In this document: positions 44,334-52,995 of the stretch, in pieces
Numbering within the stretch: the first letter of the stretch is position 1
How the letters are laid out: every line of letters starts with the position of its first letter
Source of the DNA: Sphaerisporangium siamense
GTDB taxonomy: Bacteria; Actinomycetota; Actinomycetes; Streptosporangiales; Streptosporangiaceae
Direction: 5' to 3'
Assembly: GCF_014205275.1 (NCBI RefSeq)
Contig: NZ_JACHND010000001.1
Span: forward strand, 4,960,001-5,024,000
DNA: 64,000 nt
Notes under the pieces: model-generated
Told to the model about the DNA's origin: nothing
The model's database searches: none
What the model saw: the letters and a program-made list of their open reading frames with translations, nothing else
Translations under genes and position numbers: made by a program

Positions 44334-45294
44334 CCGTGGCGAGGGTGGGGCGGCGGCCGTAGACGAAGTCGTGGTCGATCTGCTGGAGCAGGTCCTGGCC
44401 GGTGGCGCGGTTGGCCCAGGCGTGGGCGTTGCGGGTGTGGAACTCGATGGTCTGGCGGCCGAACTTGGCCCAGTCCTTGGTCTGGGCGTCCAGGTGGTCT
44501 TTGAGGACGGCCAGGGCGTGGTGGCCTTGGGGTTCCAGGTCGTCCAGGGTGAAGGGGTGGCCTTGTTCCATGGCGCGGACGGCGGGGGAGTGGGGCAGGG
44601 CGACCAGCAGGGCCTCGCCGACGTGGCGGCGCAGGAAGGCGACGTCGTCGGGGGTGTGGATCTTGTTGCCGATGACGGCGAGGGGGACGTCGAAGTCGCG
44701 GGCGTGTTCGGCGTACTGGTGGTAGACGCCGATGCCCTGGCGGGTGGGTTCGGCGACCAGGTAGGTCATGTCGAAGCGGGTGAACATGCCCGAGGCGAAG
44801 GAGTCGCCGCCGGCGGTCATGTCGACGATGACGTGCTCGCCGGGGCCGTCGATGAGGTGGTTGAGGTAGAGCTCCACCGCGCCGACCTTGGAGTGGTAGC
44901 AGGCCACGCCGAGGTCGTCTTCGTTGAAGGGGCCGGTGACCATCAGGGCCAGGCCGCCGAGTTCGGGGACGGTGGTGGTGTGGTGGCGGGTGAAGTAGGG
45001 GTCGTCGATGGTGATCAGGCGGGAGCCGGAGCCGGGCGGGGTGGTCTTGACCATGGTGGCGGCCGAGGGGATGCGGGGGTTGTCGCCGCGCAGGTAGTCC
45101 TTGATCGCGGTGATGCCCGCGCCCAGCGGGGCGGGCAGCCGGTCGGGGGTGAGCCCGAGGGCCAGGCCCAGGTGCTGGTTGATGTCGGCGTCGATGGCCA
45201 CCACCGGACCGCCGGCACGCGCGGTGTACCGGGCGAACAGCGAGGACAGGGTGGTCTTACCGCTACCACCCTTGCCGACGAACGCGACCCGCAC
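44329..45294 (-). CDS. CooC/ArsA-like P-loop ATPase
   Basis: This 321-residue protein has a deviant Walker A, VGKGGSGKTTLSSLFARY, as in MinD/ParA/CooC proteins, then VVAIDADINQHLGLALG and the later VDMTAGGDSF (Walker B-like) and FVYGRRPTLATG end. CooC relatives insert nickel into carbon monoxide dehydrogenase, and others aid metalloenzyme maturation; here no CO dehydrogenase gene is in the window. The GTG at 45294 is preferred because GGGGAG lies eight bases upstream; a GTG at 45303 overlaps that site. It lacks any nearby partner and its end adjoins the IS. Confidence 0.78.
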   Translation of the reverse strand: MRVAFVGKGGSGKTTLSSLFARYTARAGGPVVAIDADINQHLGLALGLTPDRLPAPLGAGITAIKDYLRGDNPRIPSAATMVKTTPPGSGSRLITIDDPYFTRHHTTTVPELGGLALMVTGPFNEDDLGVACYHSKVGAVELYLNHLIDGPGEHVIVDMTAGGDSFASGMFTRFDMTYLVAEPTRQGIGVYHQYAEHARDFDVPLAVIGNKIHTPDDVAFLRRHVGEALLVALPHSPAVRAMEQGHPFTLDDLEPQGHHALAVLKDHLDAQTKDWAKFGRQTIEFHTRNAHAWANRATGQDLLQQIDHDFVYGRRPTLATG

Positions 45295-45344
45295 GGGTAT
45301 CACTCCCCTTATTGATTATGAAAACCGTTGCTAGCATACTGAGG

Positions 45345-45395
45345 GCACGACGCCCCTGGGGTGGGAAGGCCCACCTGTCCCCAGGGGCGTCGTGC
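45345..45395 (-). terminator. Strong terminator after the M28 peptidase gene
   Basis: A perfect 17-bp stem (GCACGACGCCCCTGGGG with 45379-45395) encloses a 17-base loop that itself holds a TGGG/CCCA pair. It lies between the M28 gene end and the CooC-like gene, so the latter needs its own promoter. Confidence 0.85.
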
Positions 45396-45433
45396 TGTCG
45401 TGCCGTGGTGCGACGGTGCCGGGTGGAGTCCGC

Positions 45434-47074
45434 TCAGACGGTGATGCTCCAGCTGTCCAGGACACCGGTGTCCTGCGAGTACATGTCCGTCACCTGCAGC
45501 GTCCAGGTTCCGGAGGCCTGCTGGGTGACCGGGACCGAGTAGTTGCGGGTGCCGAGGTTGCTGCAGGACGAACCACCGGCGTTCTTGAGGGTGTAGGTCG
45601 TCCCGTCGGGGCCGCGCAGGCGGATCCGCAGGTCCTCGGAGCAGGTGTGCGTGCCCTTCACGGTGACCTGGACCGGCGAGGCGGCGCTGCCGGAGGCGGT
45701 CGAGGTGATCGGGCTGCTGGCGGTCACGTAGTCGTTGAGCTGGTAGTCGGTGTCGTTGGTGAACGACCGGTTGCCGCTCGTGCCGCCGACCGTCAGCGAG
45801 TACGTCGCGTTGTGGTTCGCGGTCTCACCGGTTCCCGCGACGGTGATGTTGTAGGTGCCGTCGGGCGTCGCCGCCGAGGTGGCGATGCTCAGCGTCGAGG
45901 AGCTCCCCGAGTTGACCGAGGTCGGGTTGAACGTCGCGGTCGCGCCGGACGGCAGGCCGGAGGCCGACAGGTTCACGCGCTGCGCGGTGCCCGACGTCGT
46001 CGTGGTGCCGATCATGGTCGTGGCCGTCCCGCCCGCCTGCACCGTGCCCGAGCCCGGGCTGGCGGTGATCGAGAAGTCCCGCTGGGTGGAGCTGCCCACG
46101 GCCTGGTTCCAGATGGCGTACGCCAGGGCGTCGCCCGACCGGTCCAGGTGGGTGTCGCTGATGTTGGACGTCGTGTCGCACGAGGAGTGGTAGCACGAGT
46201 CGTACGCGCGGTACGCCGTGCCACCCCACTTCTGGGCCTGGGCGGCGGTCTTGGTCGCGCTCGCGCCCGCCGCGACGCCGGAGGTGGGGATGCCCGCGTT
46301 GCGGAAGGAGGCGTCGTCGGAGCGGTTGGCGCCCTCGACGTTCTCCTCCGGCTGCAGGTTCAGGTTCGTGTAGAACGCCCGCAGGTCGGCGGCGGCCGCG
46401 GTGGAGATGTTGTTGATGAAGTAGCCGCCGTTGGTCGAGCCGACCATGTCGAAGTTCAGGTACTGCTTGATCTTGCTGCGCTCGGTCGAGGCGAGCCCGT
46501 TGACGTAGGCGCGCGAGCCGAGGAGGCCCTGCTCCTCGTCGCTCCACCAGCCGAAGCGCACGTGCTTGGTCATCGTCGGCCGCTGCGCGGCCAGGGTCAG
46601 CGCGACCTCCAGGATCATCGCGGAGCCCGAGCCGTTGTCGTTGATGCCCGGGCCGGCCGAGACGCTGTCCAGGTGGGCGCCGGCCATGATGATCTGGTTC
46701 TCGTCACCGCCGGGCCAGTCGGCGATCAGGTTCGGCCCCGCGCCGCCGCTGCAGCCGGGCGAGCAGGTGACGCGCCGGGTGGTGTAGCCGGCGGCCTGCA
46801 GCTTCTGCTCGACGTAGGAGACCGAGGCGGTGTACCCAGGGCCGGTCGACCTGCGGGTGCCGCCGTTCTGGCTGGCGATGCTCTGGAACTGGCTCAGGTG
46901 TCCCCTGATGTTCGTCACGCTGACGTCCGGGGGCGCCAGGGCGGTGCGGGCGACGCCGCTCTTCGCACCATGCCCGGCTCCCGGCGGTGCCTGGGCGGTA
47001 ACGGGGGTCGCGGCCGCCACCATGCCCATAAGGGCCATGGCGGCGGTGGCCGCGAGCACAGCTGTGCGCCTCAT
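45434..47074 (-). CDS. Secreted M28 family aminopeptidase with C-terminal P-domain
   Basis: This 546-residue protein has a signal peptide ([20 protein letters not shown], cleaved after TAQA or similar). The M28 catalytic domain (about residues 60-300) shows the zinc ligands His134 in GAHLDSVS, Asp146 in [10 protein letters not shown], the Glu pair in [10 protein letters not shown], Asp in LNFDMVGS and a late His in [10 protein letters not shown], like Streptomyces griseus aminopeptidase. A Ser/Thr-rich Ig-like segment leads to a proprotein-convertase P-domain (about 435-546; [34 protein letters not shown]). It removes N-terminal residues from peptides outside the cell, complementing the M6 and M9 proteases. 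Confidence 0.93.
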   Translation of the reverse strand: MRRTAVLAATAAMALMGMVAAATPVTAQAPPGAGHGAKSGVARTALAPPDVSVTNIRGHLSQFQSIASQNGGTRRSTGPGYTASVSYVEQKLQAAGYTTRRVTCSPGCSGGAGPNLIADWPGGDENQIIMAGAHLDSVSAGPGINDNGSGSAMILEVALTLAAQRPTMTKHVRFGWWSDEEQGLLGSRAYVNGLASTERSKIKQYLNFDMVGSTNGGYFINNISTAAAADLRAFYTNLNLQPEENVEGANRSDDASFRNAGIPTSGVAAGASATKTAAQAQKWGGTAYRAYDSCYHSSCDTTSNISDTHLDRSGDALAYAIWNQAVGSSTQRDFSITASPGSGTVQAGGTATTMIGTTTTSGTAQRVNLSASGLPSGATATFNPTSVNSGSSSTLSIATSAATPDGTYNITVAGTGETANHNATYSLTVGGTSGNRSFTNDTDYQLNDYVTASSPITSTASGSAASPVQVTVKGTHTCSEDLRIRLRGPDGTTYTLKNAGGSSCSNLGTRNYSVPVTQQASGTWTLQVTDMYSQDTGVLDSWSITV

Positions 47075-47740
47075 GCGCGTTTTCCTTTCTCGGCGTCCCG
47101 CCGCCACATTGTCCGACGTGAACGCGGGCAGCGCTCATCGCGCCGTCGCGAATCGCCGGACGGCGCGATGAGTGGGACTGGGGGGTGTGGAGAAATGAAT
47201 GCTCACAGACCGGATTCGCGGCTGAGGGCCGAGGCGGGCCGTGGCTCATCCGGCACCGAACATAACTCCCGGGGGTGGGAGTCACGTTATACCTTTAGTA
47301 CGGGTACGACATGATATGGCGCTCCTCGCTGCGTCGTGACGGTCGATCCGACTTGTGCGTGACGGTAGGGCCACAAGAAGGTGTCGTACATCCGTAGCGA
47401 CATCCGTATATGTACGGAAAAGCTACGCCGAAGGCGGACGGCAGCGTGTATGTGACGTGCGGGCATCTCCGGCTTCGCGGTGAACTCCGGTTATGGACCG
47501 TTCCGACGCCAAACGGGATCGGATTTCATTTGCGATCCTCCGGAGAACGCGCCGCGGGACGCGCGGGGCCGGGCGCGGATATTCGGGCTTTCCCGCCATT
47601 CCGCGTTGGAGGGAATGCCCGAACGCCGCCTTCCCCGACCGGCTGCGGAAGGCGGCGGGAGAGACGGCGGCGCACAATTGTGCACAGAGGGTTCGCGTGT
47701 TACCGCATGACGGAAATTTCGCCCGGAGCGCGGCCTCGGG
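47075..47740. other. 666-bp intergenic region with regulatory repeats
   Basis: Several short open frames exist on both strands from 47410 to 47800, but they overlap in all frames, lack domain character and I do not call them. Features seen: the 14-bp inverted repeat at 47134-47172, an AT-rich part at 47275-47420 with TACCTTTAGTACGGG and short CCGTA/TACGG arms, and plain sequence to 47740. The M28 promoter is probably here. Confidence 0.45.
47134..47172. promoter_or_regulatory. Perfect 14-bp inverted repeat upstream of the M28 gene
   Basis: CTCATCGCGCCGTC at 47134-47147 pairs fully with 47159-47172 over an 11-base loop, 60-98 bases upstream of the M28 start codon. It could be a regulator binding site or a 5' untranslated RNA hairpin. 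Confidence 0.5.
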
Positions 47741-48079
47741 TCAGCGGCGGCGGCGGAGGTGGCGGGCGATCAGGATGAGGGCGAGGCCGAGGAGGAGCTG
47801 ACCGCCGAGGACGATGCGGTTGACGTCAAGGGCCGGCTCCCACCGCACCTGGCCGTCCTTGATGACGTACGCGCCCGCCGGGCGGGCGATCGCGCCGCCG
47901 CCGCCCCCCGAGCCGCCGTTCTCCTTGCCGTGCTCGGGCCCGTGGCGCTCCCCGTGGCCGAAGCCGCCGCCCGCGGTGACGGACACGGCGGGGATCACGG
48001 TCACACCGTCCTTCTCGTACGGCTCGCCGTACACACGCCGCGCCCCGGACAGATGCTCGAAGAACTCCCGCAGTTCCAT
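47741..48079 (-). CDS. GerW/YtfJ-like spore protein family member
   Basis: This 112-residue protein starts MELREFFEHLSGARRVYGEPYE and continues with VTVIPAVSVTAGGGFG, the YtfJ (GerW) signature, a Gly-rich stretch (ENGGSGGGGGAIARPAGAYV), and a C-terminal hydrophobic helix (LGGQLLLGLALILIARHL) with an Arg tail. YtfJ is needed for spore germination in Bacillus, but relatives are common in non-sporulating or hyphal actinobacteria, where function is unknown. The ATG follows GGAGGCGGGA. The gene is divergent from the double GNAT gene. Confidence 0.82.
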   Translation of the reverse strand: MELREFFEHLSGARRVYGEPYEKDGVTVIPAVSVTAGGGFGHGERHGPEHGKENGGSGGGGGAIARPAGAYVIKDGQVRWEPALDVNRIVLGGQLLLGLALILIARHLRRRR

Positions 48080-48169
48080 GTCCCGCCTCCGCGTGTGATG
48101 ATCCGCCTTATGACGCAATCATGCCCCCCCGTGACGGCCCCGCGCGGGCCCGGCGGTACAACGGAAGGC

Positions 48170-49120
48170 GTGAACGCGCCCCCCGACTCCGGCGACCTCC
48201 TCGCCCACGACGTCCGCCGCCCCGCCGCGCGCGACGTGCCCGCCCTCCACCGGCTGGTCGCCGCCTGCGACGCCGAGGTCCTCGGCCACCCCGACATGAC
48301 CGAGGACGACGTGGCCGACGTCCTCGCCGACCCGGCGCTCGACGCCGCCCGCGACGCCTGGCTGGTCGGCGTCCCCGGCGGCGACGAGGTCGCGGGCTGG
48401 GGCTACGTCCTGCGCCAGGGCTCCGGCGTGGAGGTCGAGGTGTACGCCAGGGACGCCGCGGTCTCGGAGTGGCTGTGGGCGGCCGTGCTCGGCCGGGCCC
48501 GCGAGCTGGCCGCCGACCACGAGCCCTCCCCGCTGACCGTCGACATCGGCGTCTACCGTCAGGACACCGCCAAGCAGGCGTCGGCCGAGCGGCACGGTTT
48601 CGCCCCCGCGACGAGCTTCCACCGGCTGCGCATCGCCCACGCCGGGGCCGACCCCGGCGACCTGCCCGGCGTCACCGTCCACCTGGCCGGCGGCTCCGAG
48701 GAGCTCATGCGGGCCGCCCACCGGATCCACCAGGAGGGCTTCGCCGAGCACTTCGGCTTCGTGCCCAAGGGGTTCGACCGCTGGAAGCAGGACTTCGAGG
48801 CGTCGAGCACCCACGACTGGTCCCAGCTCCTGCTGGCCGAGGCGGACGGACGCCCGGCGGGCATGCTGCTCGGCAGCGACATGTTCGCCGCCGACGAGAA
48901 CCACGGGTACGTGCGCATCCTCGCCGTCCTCCCCGAGTTCCGCGGGCGCGGCATCGGCCGCCTCCTGCTGAAGCGGGCGTTCGCCGCCGACGCGCGCCGG
49001 GGAAGGGCCGGAACGTACCTCCACGTGGACTCCGGCAACTCCACCCCGGCCCTGGACCTGTACCTGTCAGCGGGCATGCGACCCGTGCTCGCCATCGACG
49101 TCTGGCGCCGAACCCTCTGA
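48170..49120 (+). CDS. GNAT acetyltransferase with two tandem GNAT domains
   Basis: This 316-residue protein carries an N-terminal degenerate GNAT domain (RRPAARDVPALHRLVAACDAE, then AGWGYVLRQGSGVEVEVY) and a C-terminal canonical one with the acetyl-CoA loop VRILAVLPEFRGRGIGRLLL and a VDSGNSTPALDLYLSAGM tail. Tandem GNATs often acetylate aminoglycosides, mycothiol precursors or peptides, but nothing here decides. The GTG at 48170 is followed closely by domain sequence; an ATG at 48110 is an alternative that would nearly abut the divergent GerW-like start. Confidence 0.85.
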   Translation: MNAPPDSGDLLAHDVRRPAARDVPALHRLVAACDAEVLGHPDMTEDDVADVLADPALDAARDAWLVGVPGGDEVAGWGYVLRQGSGVEVEVYARDAAVSEWLWAAVLGRARELAADHEPSPLTVDIGVYRQDTAKQASAERHGFAPATSFHRLRIAHAGADPGDLPGVTVHLAGGSEELMRAAHRIHQEGFAEHFGFVPKGFDRWKQDFEASSTHDWSQLLLAEADGRPAGMLLGSDMFAADENHGYVRILAVLPEFRGRGIGRLLLKRAFAADARRGRAGTYLHVDSGNSTPALDLYLSAGMRPVLAIDVWRRTL

Positions 49121-49264
49121 CCCGGGCTCAGCCGCCTCGCCGCAGCAGCGGCAGCGCGCACGAGCGCCGCCTCGCGGGGGCCGTCGGCGCGGTGGACGCG
49201 CTGCCGGCCGAAGGCTGGGCGTTCGCCGACCCGCTGTGATCAGGTGCGCCGTCCGGAAGGGACG

Positions 49265-50539
49265 TCACCAGTTGGGCTGGCTCGGGACGGCCGGGGGCGG
49301 GAGCCTGCGGCCGGGCGGGTGGATGACGTAGACGACGCCGCCGCTGCCGGTGCCGCGGAGCCAGACCGTTTCGAAGGCGGCGCGCGGGTAGACGTGGCGG
49401 ACCGCCTCGTCGGAGGGGGAGGCCGGGTCGTTGGCGATCACGTCGCCGGTCGCGGTGAAGCCGACGACGACCATGAGGTGCCCGTTGGTGCTGTAGCCCG
49501 CCCCGGGCAGCTCCTCCTCCTCGAACGACTGCGAGGTGACCACCGGGATGCCCGCGGCGACCAGGCGCTCCAGCTCGGCCAGGGACCGCAGCCGGGTGAC
49601 GAACCCGTCCATCCCGTACCGGCCGGCGTAGGCGGTGTTGAACGGCCAGTTGCCCGCGCCCTCGTAGTCGTGGTCGTAGGTGTAGCGGGCCGCGTGGTCC
49701 ACCTCGGGATCGGGGTCGGCGGGGTCCACCCACGCGGTGTCGCGCGCGCTCGGCCACCTGCCCCAGTAGCCGAGCACCATGGTCGTCGAGGTCGGGCTGC
49801 ACCACGCCTCGCCGCCGCCGTCCCACTCGGGGTAGTGGCCTACGTGGACGTTCTGGGAGCGCCGCGGCACGGGCAGCTCGACGCCCCACGCCCCGCCGGA
49901 CGGGCTGACCGGGATGGTCGTGCGCGCGGGGACGGCCGAGGACATCGCGCCGAGCGTCCTGACCGACGGGCGCGCCGCGGAGCCGGGCGCGCGGTACAGG
50001 GTGAGGCGGAGCTGGTAGGCGGAGACGGCCTTGCCGGCCGCGGCGGCGAAGGTGTCCACGTAGACGGTGCCGTCGGCGTCGCGCTGGCCGGGCACCGAGG
50101 TGCGGCGGATGTCCCCCTCGCCGTACGCCCAGCGGCCGAGCACGTACCACTTGGTCAGCCCGGCCGCGTGCCGTCCGCGCATCTCGACCTGGAGCCAGCT
50201 TCCGGCCGGAGTGTCGGCGTTCCAGGAGGCGACCAGCTCGGTGGCGGCGAAGCCGATCGGGTGCTCCTTGCCGGTCCAGCGGGCGTACTCCCAGGTCCTG
50301 GTGCCGAGCGCGTCGGTGTAGGTGGTGGTGCCGGCGGGGGAGCGGAACGTCAGCCGGTCGCCGGTGGACACGCCCTCGGCCGTGCCGGTTCTGAACGCCT
50401 CGCGCTTGTACACGACGTCCACGGCGGGGCTGGGGCGGGGCCGCCCCTCCACGGGCCTCGGGACGGGGTCGGCGGCGGCGGGAGCGGTGAGGAGTGCGGT
50501 GGACAGGACGGCGAAGAGGAATACGGCGGGGACGCGCAT
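49265..50539 (-). CDS. Secreted C39-like peptidase domain protein
   Basis: This 424-residue protein has a signal peptide (FLFAVLSTALLTAPAAA) and a beta-rich N-terminal region. A papain-like C39 domain then shows Cys247 in GGEAWCSPTSTTM, His354 in TNGHLMVVVGF and Asn/Asp in VIANDPASPSDEAV. Such secreted actinobacterial proteins are annotated as C39 family peptidases and may cleave peptides or cell-wall cross-bridges; the activity is not proven. ATG 50539 follows a GGTGGAG site; an upstream GTG at 50548 is possible. Confidence 0.85.
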   Translation of the reverse strand: MRVPAVFLFAVLSTALLTAPAAADPVPRPVEGRPRPSPAVDVVYKREAFRTGTAEGVSTGDRLTFRSPAGTTTYTDALGTRTWEYARWTGKEHPIGFAATELVASWNADTPAGSWLQVEMRGRHAAGLTKWYVLGRWAYGEGDIRRTSVPGQRDADGTVYVDTFAAAAGKAVSAYQLRLTLYRAPGSAARPSVRTLGAMSSAVPARTTIPVSPSGGAWGVELPVPRRSQNVHVGHYPEWDGGGEAWCSPTSTTMVLGYWGRWPSARDTAWVDPADPDPEVDHAARYTYDHDYEGAGNWPFNTAYAGRYGMDGFVTRLRSLAELERLVAAGIPVVTSQSFEEEELPGAGYSTNGHLMVVVGFTATGDVIANDPASPSDEAVRHVYPRAAFETVWLRGTGSGGVVYVIHPPGRRLPPPAVPSQPNW

Positions 50540-50725
50540 GGGCTCCACCTTGCCTCGGGGGGCTTCGGATGCCGCCGACCGTAGGGCCGCGACACGGTTC
50601 GCGCATCGGCAGGTTTACGTATCGCACACGCCCCGGTGAGAACCGCATGTCAGACGGCTGCGGCCGTTCCGGGAAGCGATGCGTGCGGTAAGCGATCTCG
50701 TCACCTTTGGTAAACCTTGCGCTAA

Positions 50726-50986
50726 ACAGGCGGATCAGCCCTGCGGCTGACGTTCACCAACCCCGGCACCGCGGCCGTGGACCTGAAGATCACCCCGCTC
50801 GCCTACGCCGGCCCCGGCGAGGAGCGGACGATCAGCCTCAAGCCCGGCCACCACAAGCAGGCGCAGTGGCACTGCGACGCGCGGGAGGGCTGGTACGACC
50901 TGCGTGTCACCTGCGAGCAGGACGCCACCTACACCCGCCGCCTCATGGGCCACATCGAGAACGGCAGGCCCAGCGTCAGCGGCTGA
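50726..50986 (+). pseudogene. C-terminal fragment of a phospholipase C (DUF756-type domain)
   Basis: The frame opens only after a TAA at 50723-50725 and shows no start codon before the homology. It reads ALRLTFTNPGTAAVDLKI, then REGWYDLRVTCEQDATYTRR and ends GHIENGRPSVSG, the C-terminal domain of bacterial phosphocholine-preferring phospholipase C (domain usually present twice after the catalytic region). The catalytic domain and first copy are absent, so this is a deletion remnant. A terminator hairpin for the lost gene still follows. Confidence 0.75.
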
Positions 50987-50995
50987 ACCCCCGCG

Positions 50996-51022
50996 GGCGC
51001 CGTCCCGGGAAGGGACGGCGCC
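50996..51022. terminator. Bidirectional hairpin terminator
   Basis: GGCGCCGTCCC and its complement form an 11-bp perfect stem with a five-base GGGAA loop, between the phospholipase remnant and the end of the minus-strand permease gene. Confidence 0.75.
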
Positions 51023-51038
51023 CCTCACGGGGCCTGGG

Positions 51039-52562
51039 TCAGTCGCGCTCCGCGGTGTCCTCCAGGACGACGCGGCCGATGATCTCGAACTTGGCGGGGT
51101 TCCTCGACCTCAGGTACAGGGCGACGCCGGCGCCGAGCGCGGCCAGGGCGAGCACGATCCAGGGGATCAGGCGGAACAGCGGCGTCTTGGAGGCGTCGCC
51201 CGCGGCGGCCTCCTGGTTCTGGAAGAGCAGGAGGACCACGTACAGCATCGCCACGCCTCCGGCCAGCGGCGCGACCAGCGTGCGCCACACGTTCGCGGTC
51301 TCCGGGTGCTTCTTCCTGACGTGGAAGTAGCCGATGACCGCGAACGAGCACAGCGACTGGACGATCAGGATGGCCAGCGTGCCGAGGACGGCGAGCAGCG
51401 TGTACATGTGGACGTAGGGGTCCATGCCGGTGAGGAAGAACGCCAGCACCAGCACCACCGAGACGGCGGTCTGCGCGAACCCGGCGATGTGCGGGGAGCC
51501 GTGCCGGGGGTGGGTGCGCCCGAGGGTGCGGGCGGTGCCGGGCACGAGGCCCTCGCGGCCGATGGCGTACAGGTAGCGCGAGGCGCAGTTGTGGAACGCC
51601 ATCGCGCAGGCGAACGACCCGGTGAGGATCAGGATCTTGAACACGTCCACCGCCCACGTGCCCGCCAACCGCTCGGCCGGGTCGAAGAACACGTTGATGA
51701 ACTCCTTGGCCGCGATGGCGGGGGCGTCCGCCCCGTTGGCCGCGACGGTCATCCACGAGACGAAGACGTAGAACAGGCCGATGCCGACCACGGCGACCAG
51801 CGTGGCCCGGGGCACGATGCGCTTGGGGTCGCGTGACTCCTCGCCGTACATGGCGGTGGACTCGAAGCCCACCCACGACCAGAAGCACATGAACAGCCCG
51901 AGCCCGACCGCGCCGCCGGCCACGCCGTTGGTGCCGAAGGCGTTGACCGGGTTCAGTGAGCCGGCCATCAGCCCGTCGGGGCCGCCGCCGTGGAACAGGG
52001 TCACGACCGAGGTGAGGCCGAGCATGACGATCTCGCTCACCAGGAACACGCCGAGGACCTTGGCGGTGAGGTTGATGTCGAAGTAGGTGAGGATCGCGTT
52101 CAGCGCGAGCCCGAGGAAGGCGAACCACAGCCAGTGGACGTCCACGTGGGCCAGCGAGCCGAAGGTGTCGTGCGCCTGGTAGGCGAAGAACCCGATGATC
52201 GACGCCTCGAACACCACGTACGCCATCGTGGCCAGCAGGCCCGCGACCATGCCCGCGACCTGGCCGAGGCCGTGGGAGATGTAGCCGTAGAAGGCGCCGG
52301 CGGCGGTGATGTGCCTGGCCATCGCGACGTAGCCGACCGAGAAGACGGTGAGCACGACGGTGGCGACGAGGTAGCCGGCGGGGACCCCGGTGCCGATGCC
52401 GGAGCCGAGGGCGATCGGGACGTTGCCGGTCATGGCGGTGATGGGGGCGGCGGTGGCGACCGCCATGAAGATGACGCCCATCAGGCCGACGGCGTTCTTG
52501 CGCAGGCGGTGGACCTCCACATGTGGGGGAGTCGCCGCCGCGGGTCGATCAGTGGTGCTCAC
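51039..52562 (-). CDS. APC family amino acid permease
   Basis: This 507-residue transporter has about 12 predicted membrane helices, with the APC signatures VGLMGVIFMAVATAAPITAM (helix 1), YGYISHGLGQVAGMVAGLLA and FMCFWSWVGFESTAMYGEES (helix 6 region). It probably imports an amino acid or amine with protons. The GTG start follows GGAGG by seven bases. Its gene begins within a four-base overlap of an upstream short ORF and is divergent from a phosphotransferase gene that may act on the imported compound. Confidence 0.9.
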   Translation of the reverse strand: MSTTDRPAAATPPHVEVHRLRKNAVGLMGVIFMAVATAAPITAMTGNVPIALGSGIGTGVPAGYLVATVVLTVFSVGYVAMARHITAAGAFYGYISHGLGQVAGMVAGLLATMAYVVFEASIIGFFAYQAHDTFGSLAHVDVHWLWFAFLGLALNAILTYFDINLTAKVLGVFLVSEIVMLGLTSVVTLFHGGGPDGLMAGSLNPVNAFGTNGVAGGAVGLGLFMCFWSWVGFESTAMYGEESRDPKRIVPRATLVAVVGIGLFYVFVSWMTVAANGADAPAIAAKEFINVFFDPAERLAGTWAVDVFKILILTGSFACAMAFHNCASRYLYAIGREGLVPGTARTLGRTHPRHGSPHIAGFAQTAVSVVLVLAFFLTGMDPYVHMYTLLAVLGTLAILIVQSLCSFAVIGYFHVRKKHPETANVWRTLVAPLAGGVAMLYVVLLLFQNQEAAAGDASKTPLFRLIPWIVLALAALGAGVALYLRSRNPAKFEIIGRVVLEDTAERD

Positions 52563-52666
52563 CGAAACCTCCGGAGGAAGCCTGCTCCTTCAGCGCCAGG
52601 AGGAATCCGGACCCCACCAGGGGTTGCCCGGCGAAGGCGGGACGGCCCAGGGTGCGTGGCGCCCAT
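52559..52666 (-). CDS. Possible 35-residue leader ORF coupled to the permease gene
   Basis: ATG 52666 follows AAGGAG by seven bases and opens 36 codons ending in a TGA that overlaps the permease GTG (GTGA). The peptide is Pro/Gly/Arg-rich with no known family. A second overlapping frame (GTG 52671 to 52549) has higher third-position GC but poor ribosome binding site spacing, so which frame, if any, is translated is unclear. A coupled leader controlling the permease is a reasonable reading. Confidence 0.4.
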   Translation of the reverse strand: MGATHPGPSRLRRATPGGVRIPPGAEGAGFLRRFR

Positions 52667-52995
52667 GACACTCTCCTTTCGCTTAACTGATCAGGCAATG
52701 GGATGGCCGATGCGAACGTGCGTCCGGTGGTGCGGGTCTACCGCGCCCCCGGACAGGCCGCGGTGCCCGCACGTTCACTGGTGTACGCCTGCTCTGGAAC
52801 AAGCTCCTCGCTTGGCGGCACGCCCGCCATCACGCTGGGGCGTGACTCTCGTCGACGTGCAGATGATAGGGTCCGGCGGCCCCTTCCCCGGTTTCCCTCT
52901 GGAAGGGCGGCGCCGGAACCGTGACCATGGTGCCGGGCCCGCCGGAGCCGGGGACGGCGCAGCGGCGCGAGAAGTCACGAGCACGAGGAGGGCCG
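52667..52995. other. Divergent promoter region of permease and phosphotransferase genes
   Basis: No gene is supported. The first part near 52675-52700 is AT-richer (CTTAACTGATCAGG) and may carry the permease promoter. Near 52900-52960 are GC-rich short inverted arms before the GAGGAGGG ribosome binding site of the next gene. Confidence 0.4.

Noticed and set aside
47410..47801. Cluster of short frames on both strands upstream of the GerW-like gene end
   Set aside because: They overlap each other in several frames, lack ribosome binding sites and show no recognisable family.
52559..52690. Glycine riboswitch upstream of the APC permease
   Set aside because: GGCGCTGAAGGAGCA resembles the aptamer core, but the conserved CTCTCAGG 3' part and matching P1 stem are not seen, so I do not annotate it as a riboswitch.
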